Origin: Pseudomonadota bacterium
Lineage (GTDB): Bacteria > Pseudomonadota > Alphaproteobacteria > Caulobacterales > Caulobacteraceae
DNA: 28,693 nt
Reading direction: 5' to 3'
Assembly (NCBI GenBank): GCA_023432855.1
Contig: JAEZEZ010000046.1
Coordinates: forward strand, 1 to 28,693
The notes under the pieces are model-generated. The model had not been told where the DNA came from. It saw only the letters and a list, made by a program, of their open reading frames with translations, and made no database searches. The position numbers were made by a program, and so were the translations under genes. Below are positions 1 through 7,116 of this stretch, piece after piece (position 1 is the first letter of the stretch; each line of letters starts with the position of its first letter).

Positions 1-65
1 GCTGTCAAGGACGCGGCCGCAGGCCGCGTCGCATCGCGGCGGCGCAAAGCGCCGTCCTTGACAGC
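1..65. repeat. Nested palindromic element with 13-bp terminal inverted repeats
   Basis: Bases 1-13 (GCTGTCAAGGACG) are the exact reverse complement of bases 53-65. Inside lie two more perfect hairpins: GACGCGGCC/GGCCGCGTC at 10-18 and 22-30 (loop GCA), and GGCGC/GCGCC at 41-45 and 49-53 (loop AAA). A cloverleaf or cruciform fold is therefore possible. There is no T-run directly after it, so it is not a classical terminator. It may be a small mobile palindromic repeat or lie at the boundary of the adjoining accessory region. The window edge hides what lies on its left. Confidence 0.6.
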
Positions 66-127
66 CCCGGCCCCGGGCGCAGCATCCCATCATGAGGATT
101 GGGGGACATACGAACCCCCCGCAGGGA

Positions 128-949
128 TCAGTTCGCGTTTAGCCCCATCTCCCGCGACTGCAGCTTCAGCTTCCAGCGCGTTTCCATTTGGCCGATCTCC
201 TCCGCGGTCGCCGACGAGCCCGCCACTTCCAGGATGGAGACCTGATAGTCGCTAAGGTCGCGCGCTTTCAGCCGCACATTGCCGCCATGGCCCGTGGCCG
301 CGTACTCCTTCCAGCGCCCCCAGAAACCCCCCGCGCCATCGGCCTTGCCTACGTACTGTTCCCGCGTGCGCGGACAGGTGAGCAGGTACACGCCCCGGCC
401 GTGCCGCAGCATCTCCACCCACGCCGGCGGCAGCATGGACAATTCCGACAGCGGCCGGAGGAGCTCCAGATAGCCGGGGAATTCGGGGTCCTTGTAGGTC
501 TCGTAGAGCTCAGTGATCGGCTTGGCGGTGGTCCCGCGCTGTACCCAGCTGCGCGTCCCCTCACCCCACCGGATGAACAATCGTGTCGAGTACTCGGCCA
601 GTTGCGGCAACGGCTCGCAACGGTAGAGGTCATGGCGCTCGGGAAAGAGTTCGGCCCCCGTCAATGGGTCTGTCGCCCCAATGGGTGCGGGACCGATCAG
701 GGAGCCCGCGTACATGCCCAGAAAGATGGTGCGGCCGCCCGGCAGGCCGGCGAAAGCCGCCCAGTGCGGACGAGCGAAGATCGTTCTCTGCTTCTGAATC
801 TGGATGCTCTGATAAACCTCCAGGTCCTCGCGCCGCGTTCGCCATGCGATCAGCGGATCGACGCCCGCGCCGGGCCTGTGCCGCAGCAGTATCGTCTGCC
901 CGAGGTCGAAACCGGCGTCCGTGAGCAGGGTCTGGAAGAGGAGGGGCAT
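128..949 (-). CDS. GIY-YIG nuclease with a distinct N-terminal domain
   Basis: A 273-residue protein with a GIY-YIG endonuclease fold at its C-terminus. GVYLL is at residues 186-190, QYVGKA at 198-203, followed by GRW with Arg212, Tyr217, Glu256 in the ETRWKLKL helix, and an Asn-containing tail (GLNAN). These positions fit the family's metal-dependent DNA-cleaving site. Residues 1-120 form a separate domain with LLRHRP, a YQSIQ segment and a TIFLGMY strand; I believe this arrangement occurs in other uncharacterised GIY-YIG proteins, but its role is unknown to me. The gene starts 6 bases after the stop of the other GIY-YIG gene and is last in a four-gene minus-strand series. A nuclease role in DNA restriction or phage defence is inferred from context; a repair role is the alternative. 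Confidence 0.8.
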   Translation of the reverse strand: MPLLFQTLLTDAGFDLGQTILLRHRPGAGVDPLIAWRTRREDLEVYQSIQIQKQRTIFARPHWAAFAGLPGGRTIFLGMYAGSLIGPAPIGATDPLTGAELFPERHDLYRCEPLPQLAEYSTRLFIRWGEGTRSWVQRGTTAKPITELYETYKDPEFPGYLELLRPLSELSMLPPAWVEMLRHGRGVYLLTCPRTREQYVGKADGAGGFWGRWKEYAATGHGGNVRLKARDLSDYQVSILEVAGSSATAEEIGQMETRWKLKLQSREMGLNAN

Positions 950-955
950 ACTCAG

Positions 956-1591
956 CTACCCGCCACGATCCTCGGAATCCGGGGCACCGGGCATGGCCAT
1001 ATCGTAGAGGCGCTCGCCCTCGAAGCACCAGTACTCAAACCCGTTGACCGTAGGCCAAGTGTAGCCCATCCGCCGGATCACGATCATGGCGGCGCCCGAC
1101 AGGGTCAGCTCCTCCCCTTCAAAGAGCACCTTGCGGGGACCTGCCACGGTACAGGTAATCTCGGGATCCTTAGCGAATTCGAGGACCGTCCCAGGCTTCA
1201 GGCCTAACTTCTCGAAGGTGCGCCGTTCCGCCCGCACGCGAGTCTGTTCGATTGCCTGCCGCTGAGCCGGAGTGATCGACTGCTCCGCGTCCGAGGGGGT
1301 GACGTTCTCGACGGCGACCAACTCGATGATCGCCTTCACGAGGTCCGGCTCGGCGGTAAAGAACTCGCGGTTTCCCCGAACGCGCTTCTCGCCGAACACG
1401 AAGTGGAGCGTGCGCTCAAGTCGGCGGCAGTCGGGGACCTTGGCGGAGTAGTAGCATTCAAAGGGCAGCGGCAACGAGGTGTTGTCCAACCCCTTCACCC
1501 GCACTGCGACGTCATTCTGATGTGTCATCCCGACCTTGATGTAGCCGGGCATGGCCGCATTTGTGAGGATGTAGACAATGCCTTCGCTCAT
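956..1591 (-). CDS. GIY-YIG (T5orf172/MUG113-like) nuclease with RAMA-like C-terminal domain
   Basis: A 211-residue protein. Residues 5-80 match the T5orf172/MUG113 branch of GIY-YIG nucleases: VYILTN at 6-11, GYIKVGMT at 16-23, Arg31, Glu59 in LERTLH, and NREFF at 74-78. A charged helix (about 100-125) links this to a second domain at 124-194 with PGTVLEF, a FEGEELTLSGAA segment and VNGFEYW. That order resembles the RAMA domain (restriction enzyme adenine methylase associated), thought to recognise DNA, possibly modified DNA. AGGGAA precedes the ATG by about 6 bases. The gene starts 22 bases after the PD-(D/E)XK gene. A modification-sensing nuclease is my inference; the RAMA call is less certain than the nuclease call. 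Confidence 0.78.
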   Translation of the reverse strand: MSEGIVYILTNAAMPGYIKVGMTHQNDVAVRVKGLDNTSLPLPFECYYSAKVPDCRRLERTLHFVFGEKRVRGNREFFTAEPDLVKAIIELVAVENVTPSDAEQSITPAQRQAIEQTRVRAERRTFEKLGLKPGTVLEFAKDPEITCTVAGPRKVLFEGEELTLSGAAMIVIRRMGYTWPTVNGFEYWCFEGERLYDMAMPGAPDSEDRGG

Positions 1592-1613
1592 GCCTGTTCC
1601 CTAATGCTGAAGA

Positions 1614-2798
1614 TCAATAGGCTGGCAATCGTCCCATCCGCCGTGCGTGTGAGGTGCTATTCAGGATTCTCCAAACGCTGGCCGTTAGCTCCGCTAGCTT
1701 AGCCACTTGGGCTTCGCCGCTTGGTTCAATCCAAGGGTAGCCGCCAGCGTAATGCGCCAGCAGAGCGGTATGGCGATTATCTCGCCAATCTCGCCGCCCT
1801 ACGGTTGAATCAAATCCCACCGCTGCCAGATCGTTGCGCAAGGGATCAAGTCGCGCCCGGTGCGCGCTTGCTTCCCCGGCTCTCACGCCGATGGGGTTCA
1901 TCTGAACGCGAACGCAGATGTCCAAAGGCTTGTGTGCGTCCACGAATGTCGTACGGTGATCCTCTGGATCATAGAGCAGCCCGATTGAAGCGCGTTCTTC
2001 CGGGGATGAGTAGATCGTCACTCTACCCCAGTGGTCGGCGACAAAGGCACTATTTAGTCCGGGAACACCATCGGCCTGATTAGCCGCCAACACACCCTCG
2101 CATTGCTGCCGAGCCGCCCGTCGGAGCGGTTCGGAATACCCAAAGCGACCACCTTTTTCACGCGCACCAAGAAGGCGGGCGTAGTCGGCTGCCATCTCCA
2201 GGGTGATCCGTTCCGTTCGCCCCAAGCCTTTCTGGTCCATGAACGCCAAGAGCTGGCGAGTTACGTCAGATGACGAGCCTTCGAGAGTCTCCCGCAGTTC
2301 GGGCCATCGGATAGCGTTAGCCCGAACACCCTTGGCGCATAGACCGGCAATCATCGCGGTTCGAGCTTGGGCCACATGCCTACGGTTTAGACCTAGGAAG
2401 GTAAGAAAGGGCTGCGTTGCTCCACCTGCGGTTTTTGCATCTAGGGCCGCCCCGTATCCCTTCAGCTGGCGAAGGTTCAAGGGAGCATCCCACTTGTTTT
2501 CCACCCAGATCTCGAACTGTCCGCTCTTGCGGGTGGCGCCTCGGACAATGACGTCCGGGATCCAGCGCTTGCCAGATTTCTCGTCTGCCAATTGCGATTG
2601 AGTAATGACTTCGGAGATGCTGGCATCTCGAACCAATCCGCCCGTTAAACAGAGCACGGCCTCGGATTGAATGGATGCGTCTGACTCCAACGCGTGGGCG
2701 ATCGCTTCGGTCAGGAAGTTTTCCGAATGCGTGAAATTCGCGCGCGGTTTGTAGGTGAAAAGCCGGCTGAAGAGGTTTTTGGGCGAAGGTTCCAACAC
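1614..2798 (-). CDS. PD-(D/E)XK nuclease superfamily protein
   Basis: A 394-residue protein with an N-terminal PD-(D/E)XK core. Glu26 lies in the HSENFLTEA helix, Asp82 in WIPDVIV, the Glu100-Asn-Lys102 pair in EIWVENKWDA, and Gln111 in RQLKGY, which is the classical E...D...ExK...Q layout. Residues 140-394 are not recognised; they may set target choice or partner binding. The start is GTG, with AGGGAG 6 bases upstream, only 10 bases after the stop of the MmeI-like remnant. The base composition appears less GC-rich than the housekeeping genes of the window (by eye), which suggests transfer. This is probably a restriction or defence nuclease, but no substrate can be read from the sequence. Confidence 0.75.
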   Translation of the reverse strand: MLEPSPKNLFSRLFTYKPRANFTHSENFLTEAIAHALESDASIQSEAVLCLTGGLVRDASISEVITQSQLADEKSGKRWIPDVIVRGATRKSGQFEIWVENKWDAPLNLRQLKGYGAALDAKTAGGATQPFLTFLGLNRRHVAQARTAMIAGLCAKGVRANAIRWPELRETLEGSSSDVTRQLLAFMDQKGLGRTERITLEMAADYARLLGAREKGGRFGYSEPLRRAARQQCEGVLAANQADGVPGLNSAFVADHWGRVTIYSSPEERASIGLLYDPEDHRTTFVDAHKPLDICVRVQMNPIGVRAGEASAHRARLDPLRNDLAAVGFDSTVGRRDWRDNRHTALLAHYAGGYPWIEPSGEAQVAKLAELTASVWRILNSTSHARRMGRLPAY

Positions 2799-2808
2799 GT
2801 CTCGCTCC

Positions 2809-3297
2809 CTAAGCCGCCCGCCGCGCCGCGCACGTCCCGTTCGGCGGCGCCACGACCCGGCCGTACCGCGCCAGGGTCGCCAGTACCTGGGCCACGCGCT
2901 GCTCGATGCGCTTGCCGCCGCGCTTGAAGCTGCGGGCGATGGCGGCGGGGTCGAGGGGGCGTTCGGCGGGCTGTTCGACGTCGAGGCCCGCCAGCGACAG
3001 CTGGCCTTCCAGCGCCTTGCCCTTGCCGGGCAGGCGCGACTGCTTGGCCTCCAGGATGAAGCAGCCGCGCTTGTAGAGGTCGATCCGCAGGGTCGAGGCG
3101 GCCCGTTCGCTCTCGCTCTCGCGCCGCTTCACCGCCCGTTCGAAGACGTAGTCGTTGTTGGCCGTGGTGGCGTCGGCCGGGTCCGGCCGGGGCACGCCCA
3201 GCACGTCGCACAGCTCCGCCAGGAACATGGTGTAGTTCGCCCGCTCGGCCCCGCCCTCGCGGTCGGTCCAGCGCCCGATGAAATGCTCGACGTCCAT
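2809..3297 (-). pseudogene. MmeI-like restriction-methylation protein, internally deleted remnant
   Basis: A 162-residue open frame. Residues 1-100 resemble the N-terminus of large MmeI-like class I DNA methyltransferases, including ERANYTMFLAELCDVLGV and a PD-(D/E)XK signature with Asp73 in RIDLYKRG and Glu83-Ala-Lys85 in ILEAKQ. Residues 112-162 (PLDPAAIARSFK ... LATLARYG ... ARRAA) resemble the C-terminal tail of the same family. The helicase-like spacer, the methyltransferase motifs and the target recognition domain, normally some 700-800 residues, are absent. The frame is intact, so a precise in-frame internal deletion is likely. It may be a dead relic, or a small protein still made ahead of the three nuclease genes. 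The start is ATG 3297, divergent from the DUF3293 gene. Confidence 0.7.
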
Positions 3298-3361
3298 GCC
3301 TGCGCGTCAATCCCCCGGCGCCACGCTATACAATTTCGCCGTGTGGACAAACGAGAGCCTG

Positions 3362-3802
3362 ATGCCCTCCCCCCTCATCGCCGCCTACCTGGCCACCACC
3401 TACGCCTACACCGGGCCCGACGGGGTCGAGGTGCGGCTGCGGGTGGGCGAGGCGAACACGTCGCTGGGGGCGCTGATGGCGGCGCGCGCGGTCGCGGGCG
3501 CCGCCTTCATCACGGCCTTCAACCCGCGCTCGCGGCCCGCGGCGCCCGCCGTCAACGAAGCGGCCCAGGCGCGGCTGCGCGCGGCGCTGGAGACGGCGGG
3601 GGCGGAGGTGTTCGAGGGCGAGGGCCGCGGGGATGGCGGCGGCGACGGGGCCGACTGGCCGCCCGAGCCGAGTTTTCTGGCGCTGGGGCTGTCGTTCGCC
3701 GAGGCGGGGCGGCTGGCCGTGGCGTTCGAGCAGACCGCCATCCTGTACATGGGCGCCGACGCCGTGCCGCGGCTGTGCCTGGGCTACGCCGGCGGGGTGT
3801 GA
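3362..3802 (+). CDS. DUF3293 domain protein
   Basis: A 146-residue soluble protein from ATG 3362, with GAGAG a few bases upstream. GTG 3341 is an alternative start that would add seven residues; it sits 8 bases after a TATACA-like -10 element, so a leaderless message is possible. The pattern matches DUF3293: LIAAYLATTYAY at the start, AAFITAFNPRS in the middle, PSFLALGLS later, and a closing FEQTAILYM segment. The family's function is unknown. The middle region (about 90-110) is a Gly/Asp/Glu-rich linker. The gene is divergent from the nuclease cluster, and its very high GC marks it as core rather than accessory DNA. Confidence 0.75.
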   Translation: MPSPLIAAYLATTYAYTGPDGVEVRLRVGEANTSLGALMAARAVAGAAFITAFNPRSRPAAPAVNEAAQARLRAALETAGAEVFEGEGRGDGGGDGADWPPEPSFLALGLSFAEAGRLAVAFEQTAILYMGADAVPRLCLGYAGGV

Positions 3803-3839
3803 GGGGCCGGGAGGAGCGTTTGCCCCCTCCTCCGGAGCA

Positions 3840-3857
3840 TTCCGGCCGCTGGAGGAA
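3840..3857 (+). repeat. 18-bp dispersed repeat, copy 1
   Basis: TTCCGGCCGCTGGAGGAA occurs here and, as its exact reverse complement, at 28259-28276. Similarity continues weakly for about 20 bases on the GGAGGAA side. Both copies are intergenic. Confidence 0.7.
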
Positions 3858-4149
3858 GATTCCGGATCAAACCGGCCGGGTCCGGCGCCTGCGGGGCCTC
3901 TGCGCACTCCCATCCCCTCGCCCGCCGTCGCCCCCGCGCAGGTACGCCGTCGCCCGGCCATCAGGCCCGGTGCAGGGAGGCGGCGCCGGCCCGGACCGGC
4001 GCTTCGGCGCCGATTCGGGGCGCCGGCCGCCCGGCGACGGGCCGGCCCATGAGCCTGGAGCGCCCTTTTCATGACCCATGACCGAGCCTGAAGCGCCGGC
4101 GTACGGCGCTCCGGCAGGTCGGGCGAGGGGGTCGTTGGGGATACCGATG

Positions 4150-4191
4150 GATCGCTTCGGGTGACCGATCGATCGCGCCGGGTGACCGATG
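4150..4191 (+). repeat. Two 21-bp tandem repeat units
   Basis: Two adjoining 21-base units share the 12-mer CGGGTGACCGAT at 4158-4169 and 4179-4190 and both begin GATCGC. A degraded third unit may lie just upstream (ATACCGATGG near 4141-4150). Two turns of the helix per unit would suit a dimeric DNA-binding protein, but this is only an inference. Confidence 0.6.
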
Positions 4192-4375
4192 AGTGTCGCA
4201 GGCCGACCGGAAAAATCCAGTCAGATTTGCCGTTAAGACGACAGATGCGGTCGCCGGTCGCCGGGCCAGGCCGTCGCGTCGGCGTGGACGCGGACCGGGG
4301 TCCCGAGCGTGCGCGCGTCGCCTCCCGAACAGGGAAGCAGATGGGCGTTAGGCGTGCAATATCAATGACTTGTGT

Positions 4376-4744
4376 TTACGCCGCTTCCGCGCCCCTGGCG
4401 CCGCCCAGGCCCTGCATGATGATCCGGTTGACGTCGACCAGATCCTGGATGTCCTCCTCCTTCCGCATGACTGCGGAGGTGTGCTTCGCGACCCAGATGG
4501 ACAGGGAGATGATCTGGGCCCGGGCCGCCTCGGGCAGGGTGTTGGAGGGGTCGGCGCAGTCGGTCGCCAGCGCCGACCACAGCCGCCGGTTCCAGTCGAG
4601 CGCGTCGATCCGGGCCTTGAAATCATTGGGGTCGGCCTTGGCCGCCTCCATCAGGGCGCGCGTCACCTGGCCGAACAGCCGGTACTCGGCCTCGCGCGGG
4701 TTCTCAGCCCGCTGCGCGGCGCTCTGGTAGGCTTGTAACGACAT
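4376..4744 (-). CDS. flaF: Flagellar biosynthesis regulator FlaF
   Basis: A 122-residue protein of full family length. It opens with MSLQAYQSAAQRAENPRE, typical of FlaF, and has the TRALMEAA, DWNRRLWSALATDC and RAQIISLSIWV segments. In Caulobacter FlaF is needed for flagellin production and acts opposite to FlbT in controlling flagellin translation. Its ATG lies inside the 3' end of flbT (41-base overlap), with GAGG 8 bases before it, so translation is probably coupled. It is expected to act in the cytoplasm with the flagellins as targets. No flagellin gene is in this window. Confidence 0.92.
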   Translation of the reverse strand: MSLQAYQSAAQRAENPREAEYRLFGQVTRALMEAAKADPNDFKARIDALDWNRRLWSALATDCADPSNTLPEAARAQIISLSIWVAKHTSAVMRKEEDIQDLVDVNRIIMQGLGGARGAEAA

Positions 4745-5129
4745 CCCCCAACCTCGCGTCTTCGTATTCTATAAGCTTCCGGCACGTCATCAGCGCCTTG
4801 TAGTACTCGCGGGCCATCACGTGCTTCGAAATGGAGACGCAGTCGGCCAGGACGTCGGGATTGCGGATGACGCTCATGAATTCACCGACCCGGCGGACGA
4901 ACTCGTCGTAGTACTGGTCGGCCCCGGCCTCATCCAGGTACATCATCATCACCGGGAAGTAGACCCGGCGCGCCGGCGAGGTGACTTCCTCGGCCTGCAT
5001 GATGTCCTTCTCGCGCAGCACCGACGCCTTGTTCTGCAGCACCAGGACCCCGCGCCGGTCCCCGTTCTGGACCACCGCCCCGTTGAGGACGAAGCGCTCG
5101 CCCGGCTTCAGCGACAGTTTCAAAGGCAT
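4704..5129 (-). CDS. flbT: Flagellin mRNA regulator FlbT
   Basis: A 141-residue protein matching FlbT over its whole length: LKPGERFVLNGAVVQNGD near the start, LREKDIM, ARRVYFPVMMMYLD, and AREYYKALMTCRKLI near the end. FlbT is known in Caulobacter to bind the flagellin transcript leader and destabilise it until hook assembly is finished. GGGGGA precedes the ATG at a usual distance. It overlaps flaF by 41 bases and is divergent from the flbA-like gene; the shared spacer carries two CtrA-like boxes, which suggests cell-cycle timing. Confidence 0.93.
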   Translation of the reverse strand: MPLKLSLKPGERFVLNGAVVQNGDRRGVLVLQNKASVLREKDIMQAEEVTSPARRVYFPVMMMYLDEAGADQYYDEFVRRVGEFMSVIRNPDVLADCVSISKHVMAREYYKALMTCRKLIEYEDARLGDVVTSLPERRAAG

Positions 5130-5184
5130 GTTCGCATCCCCCTACACCCGTAGCTTCCGCGGGCTGAAGCAGTCTTGAACAGAC

Positions 5185-5236
5185 ATGGTTAACGGGGCCT
5201 TTAACCCCTGCGCAGACATGGTTAGCGCGCCCTTAA
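5185..5236. promoter_or_regulatory. Two tandem CtrA-like boxes between flbT and the flbA-like gene
   Basis: Box 1 at 5189-5203 reads TTAA-N7-TTTA and carries a perfect ATGGTTAA half-site (5185-5192). Box 2 at 5222-5236 reads TTAG-N7-TTAA with an ATGGTTAG half-site (5218-5225). Each is one mismatch from the CtrA consensus TTAA-N7-TTAA. The repeat CAGACATGGTTA recurs exactly 33 bases apart (5180-5191, 5213-5224). A GATTC (CcrM-type GANTC) lies at 5238-5242. Control of both divergent flagellar transcription units by CtrA is inferred. Confidence 0.65.
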
Positions 5237-5283
5237 GGATTCGCCCCCGAGGGTGGCCCGAACCCCTGTGCCCGGAGGCCCGA

Positions 5284-7062
5284 ATGGCCCTGAACGCCGC
5301 CCCCGCCCCGCTCGACGAGAGCGTCCAGAACCTGGGCGCCGCGCCCTGCGAGCTGCGCCCGGACGCGCCCCTGGCGGGCGATGCGGCCGGCGCCGCCGCC
5401 ATCGGCCGGCTCAAGCAGCTCATGGGCGAACTGAAGCAGCAGGCCGCCACGCCGCTGCTGCAGGAGGCGGTCGAGGCGGTGCGCGCCGACGACTGGCCGC
5501 GCGGCGCATCCCTTGCCCTGCAAGCCCTGCAGATCGACGAGGAGCAGGGCCTGGGCTGGTGGCTGCTGGCCATCTGCCGGGAGAAGGCGGGCGACTACCG
5601 CACCGCCATCAGCTGCTACGAATCGGCCCTGAAGCTCCTGCCCGACCACGCCGAGATCGCCAACGACCTCGGCCGCCTCGCCTACATGCTGGGGCTGAAG
5701 GACGTGGCGGCCAAGCTGTTCGCCCACTTCCTGGCCCGCTATCCGGGCCATCCGGAAGGCGCCAACAACCTGGCCTGCGTGCTGCGCGACGCCGAGCGGT
5801 TCGACGAGGCGATCGACCTGCTCAAGCCGGTGATCTTCGCCAATCCGGAAGCCGCCCTGCTGTGGAACACGCTGGGCACAATCCTCAACGAACAGGGGGA
5901 GATGGAGCAGTCCGTCACCTTCTACGACGAGGCGCTCCGCATCGACCCGGACTTCGCCAAGGCCCGCTACAATCGCGCCAACGCAAGGCTTTCCCTGGGC
6001 GACACGGCCGGTTCCCTGCGCGACCTGGATCTCGCCCTGCCCCTGGCTGCGCCAGGCGGCGAGGCAGCGATGATGAAGCTGGCCCGCTCGGCCATCCTGC
6101 TGTGCGCGGGAGAGGTCGCGAGCGGCTGGGACGAGTACGAGGCCCGGCTGGATCCCGCCTTCGGCGACGTCACCCACTACGCCGTCGACCGCCCCCGCTG
6201 GCAGCCCGGCGACGACCTCTCCGGAAAGTCACTTGTCGTCGTCGGCGAGCAGGGGCTGGGCGACGAGGTCATGTTCGCCAACGTCCTGCCGGACGTGGTG
6301 GAGGCGCTGGGCGAGGACGGCCGCCTGACCCTGGCGGTGGAGCGCCGACTGGTCGGCCTGTTCAGGCGGTCCTTCCCGGGCGCGGTGGTGGGTGAACACC
6401 TTACCTGCAAGGTGGACAACCACGTCATCCGCGCCGCCCCCTTCGTCGAGGACTGGGACGCCATCGACGCCTGGACGCCGATCGCGTCCCTGCTCCGCAG
6501 CTTCCGCCGGTCGGTCCCGGCCTTCCCCGACCGGACGCGTTTCCTGAGGGCCGATCCCGCCCGCGTCGAGCACTGGCGCGGCGTCCTCGCCGGCCTCGGA
6601 GACGCCCCCAAGGTCGGCCTGCTGTGGAAGAGCCTGAAGCTCGACGCCTCGCGCCGCCGCTATTTCTCCCCCTTCGACCAGTGGCGACCGGTCCTGGAGA
6701 CGCCCGGCCGCATCTTCGTCAACCTCCAGTACGGCGACTGCGCCCGCGAACTGGCCCAGGCGCGCGACGCCGGGTTCGAGATCTGGAATCCGCCCGGCAT
6801 CGACCTGAAGGAAGACCTGGACGACGTCGCCGCCCTGGGCTGCGCGCTCGACCTCGTCATCGGGCCGGCCAACGCCACCACCAATATCGCCGCCGCCTGC
6901 GGCGCCCCGGTGTGGCTGATCTCCACCCCCGGGGCCTGGCCGCGGCTGGGTTCGGACGCCTACCCCTGGTATCCCCAGGCCCGGGTCTTCACGCCTCAGG
7001 CCTTCAACCGTTGGGACGGCGTGATGGCCGAGGTCGCCGAGGCGCTCCGCCACGCCCTCTGA
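5284..7062 (+). CDS. flbA: FlbA-like TPR protein with glycosyltransferase-like C-terminal domain
   Basis: A 592-residue protein from ATG 5284, chosen because GGAGG lies 8 bases upstream; the earlier in-frame ATGs at 5185 and 5218 fall in the CtrA boxes. Residues about 55-270 form TPR helices, with units such as WWLLAICREKAGDYRTAI, LWNTLGTILNEQGEMEQSV and ARYNRANARLSLGDTAGSL. Residues about 330-590 resemble the GT9/heptosyltransferase-like part seen behind TPRs (VVVGEQGLGDEVMFANVLP, VGLLWKS, VIGPANATTNIAAACGAPVW, YPWYPQARVF). Its place beside flbT/flaF fits FlbA of Caulobacter, tied to flagellin modification and flagellum formation. Activity on flagellin is inferred; the name is less sure than the domain calls. 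Confidence 0.8.
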   Translation: MALNAAPAPLDESVQNLGAAPCELRPDAPLAGDAAGAAAIGRLKQLMGELKQQAATPLLQEAVEAVRADDWPRGASLALQALQIDEEQGLGWWLLAICREKAGDYRTAISCYESALKLLPDHAEIANDLGRLAYMLGLKDVAAKLFAHFLARYPGHPEGANNLACVLRDAERFDEAIDLLKPVIFANPEAALLWNTLGTILNEQGEMEQSVTFYDEALRIDPDFAKARYNRANARLSLGDTAGSLRDLDLALPLAAPGGEAAMMKLARSAILLCAGEVASGWDEYEARLDPAFGDVTHYAVDRPRWQPGDDLSGKSLVVVGEQGLGDEVMFANVLPDVVEALGEDGRLTLAVERRLVGLFRRSFPGAVVGEHLTCKVDNHVIRAAPFVEDWDAIDAWTPIASLLRSFRRSVPAFPDRTRFLRADPARVEHWRGVLAGLGDAPKVGLLWKSLKLDASRRRYFSPFDQWRPVLETPGRIFVNLQYGDCARELAQARDAGFEIWNPPGIDLKEDLDDVAALGCALDLVIGPANATTNIAAACGAPVWLISTPGAWPRLGSDAYPWYPQARVFTPQAFNRWDGVMAEVAEALRHAL

Positions 7063-7065
7063 GGC

Positions 7066-7091
7066 GGAACGCATCGCCCGCCTTGGCCGTT
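7066..7091 (+). promoter_or_regulatory. EcfG/SigT-type general stress response promoter
   Basis: GGAAC at 7066-7070 and CGTT at 7088-7091 are separated by 17 bases, which fits the alphaproteobacterial EcfG consensus (GGAAC-N16/17-CGTT) exactly. Transcription would begin near 7098-7100, just ahead of AGGAGG (7104-7109) and the ATG at 7117. The -35 element lies directly after the stop codon of the flbA-like gene. Confidence 0.75.
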
Positions 7092-7116
7092 TGCTCCTCA
7101 CCAAGAGGAGGCGTCC

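Larger units (their letters stand above)
3803..4375. other. Non-coding spacer with short repeats
   Basis: This 573-base gap between the DUF3293 gene and flaF has no convincing gene. It holds the 18-bp dispersed repeat at 3840-3857, a small AGCGCC/GGCGCT hairpin near 4092-4110, a 21-bp tandem repeat at 4150-4191, and a weak GC hairpin near 4320-4338 that could help end flaF transcription. Confidence 0.6.

Noticed and set aside
66..127. tRNA-like T-arm (minus strand GGGGGTTCG...CCCCC) after the GIY-YIG gene
   Set aside because: The loop is too long for a T-loop and no acceptor stem, anticodon arm or D-arm can be built; it is at best a weak hairpin.
5185..5283. N-terminal extension of the flbA-like gene from ATG 5185
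   Set aside because: It would translate the CtrA-like boxes, the residues look unlike a protein start, and ATG 5284 has a good GGAGG site.
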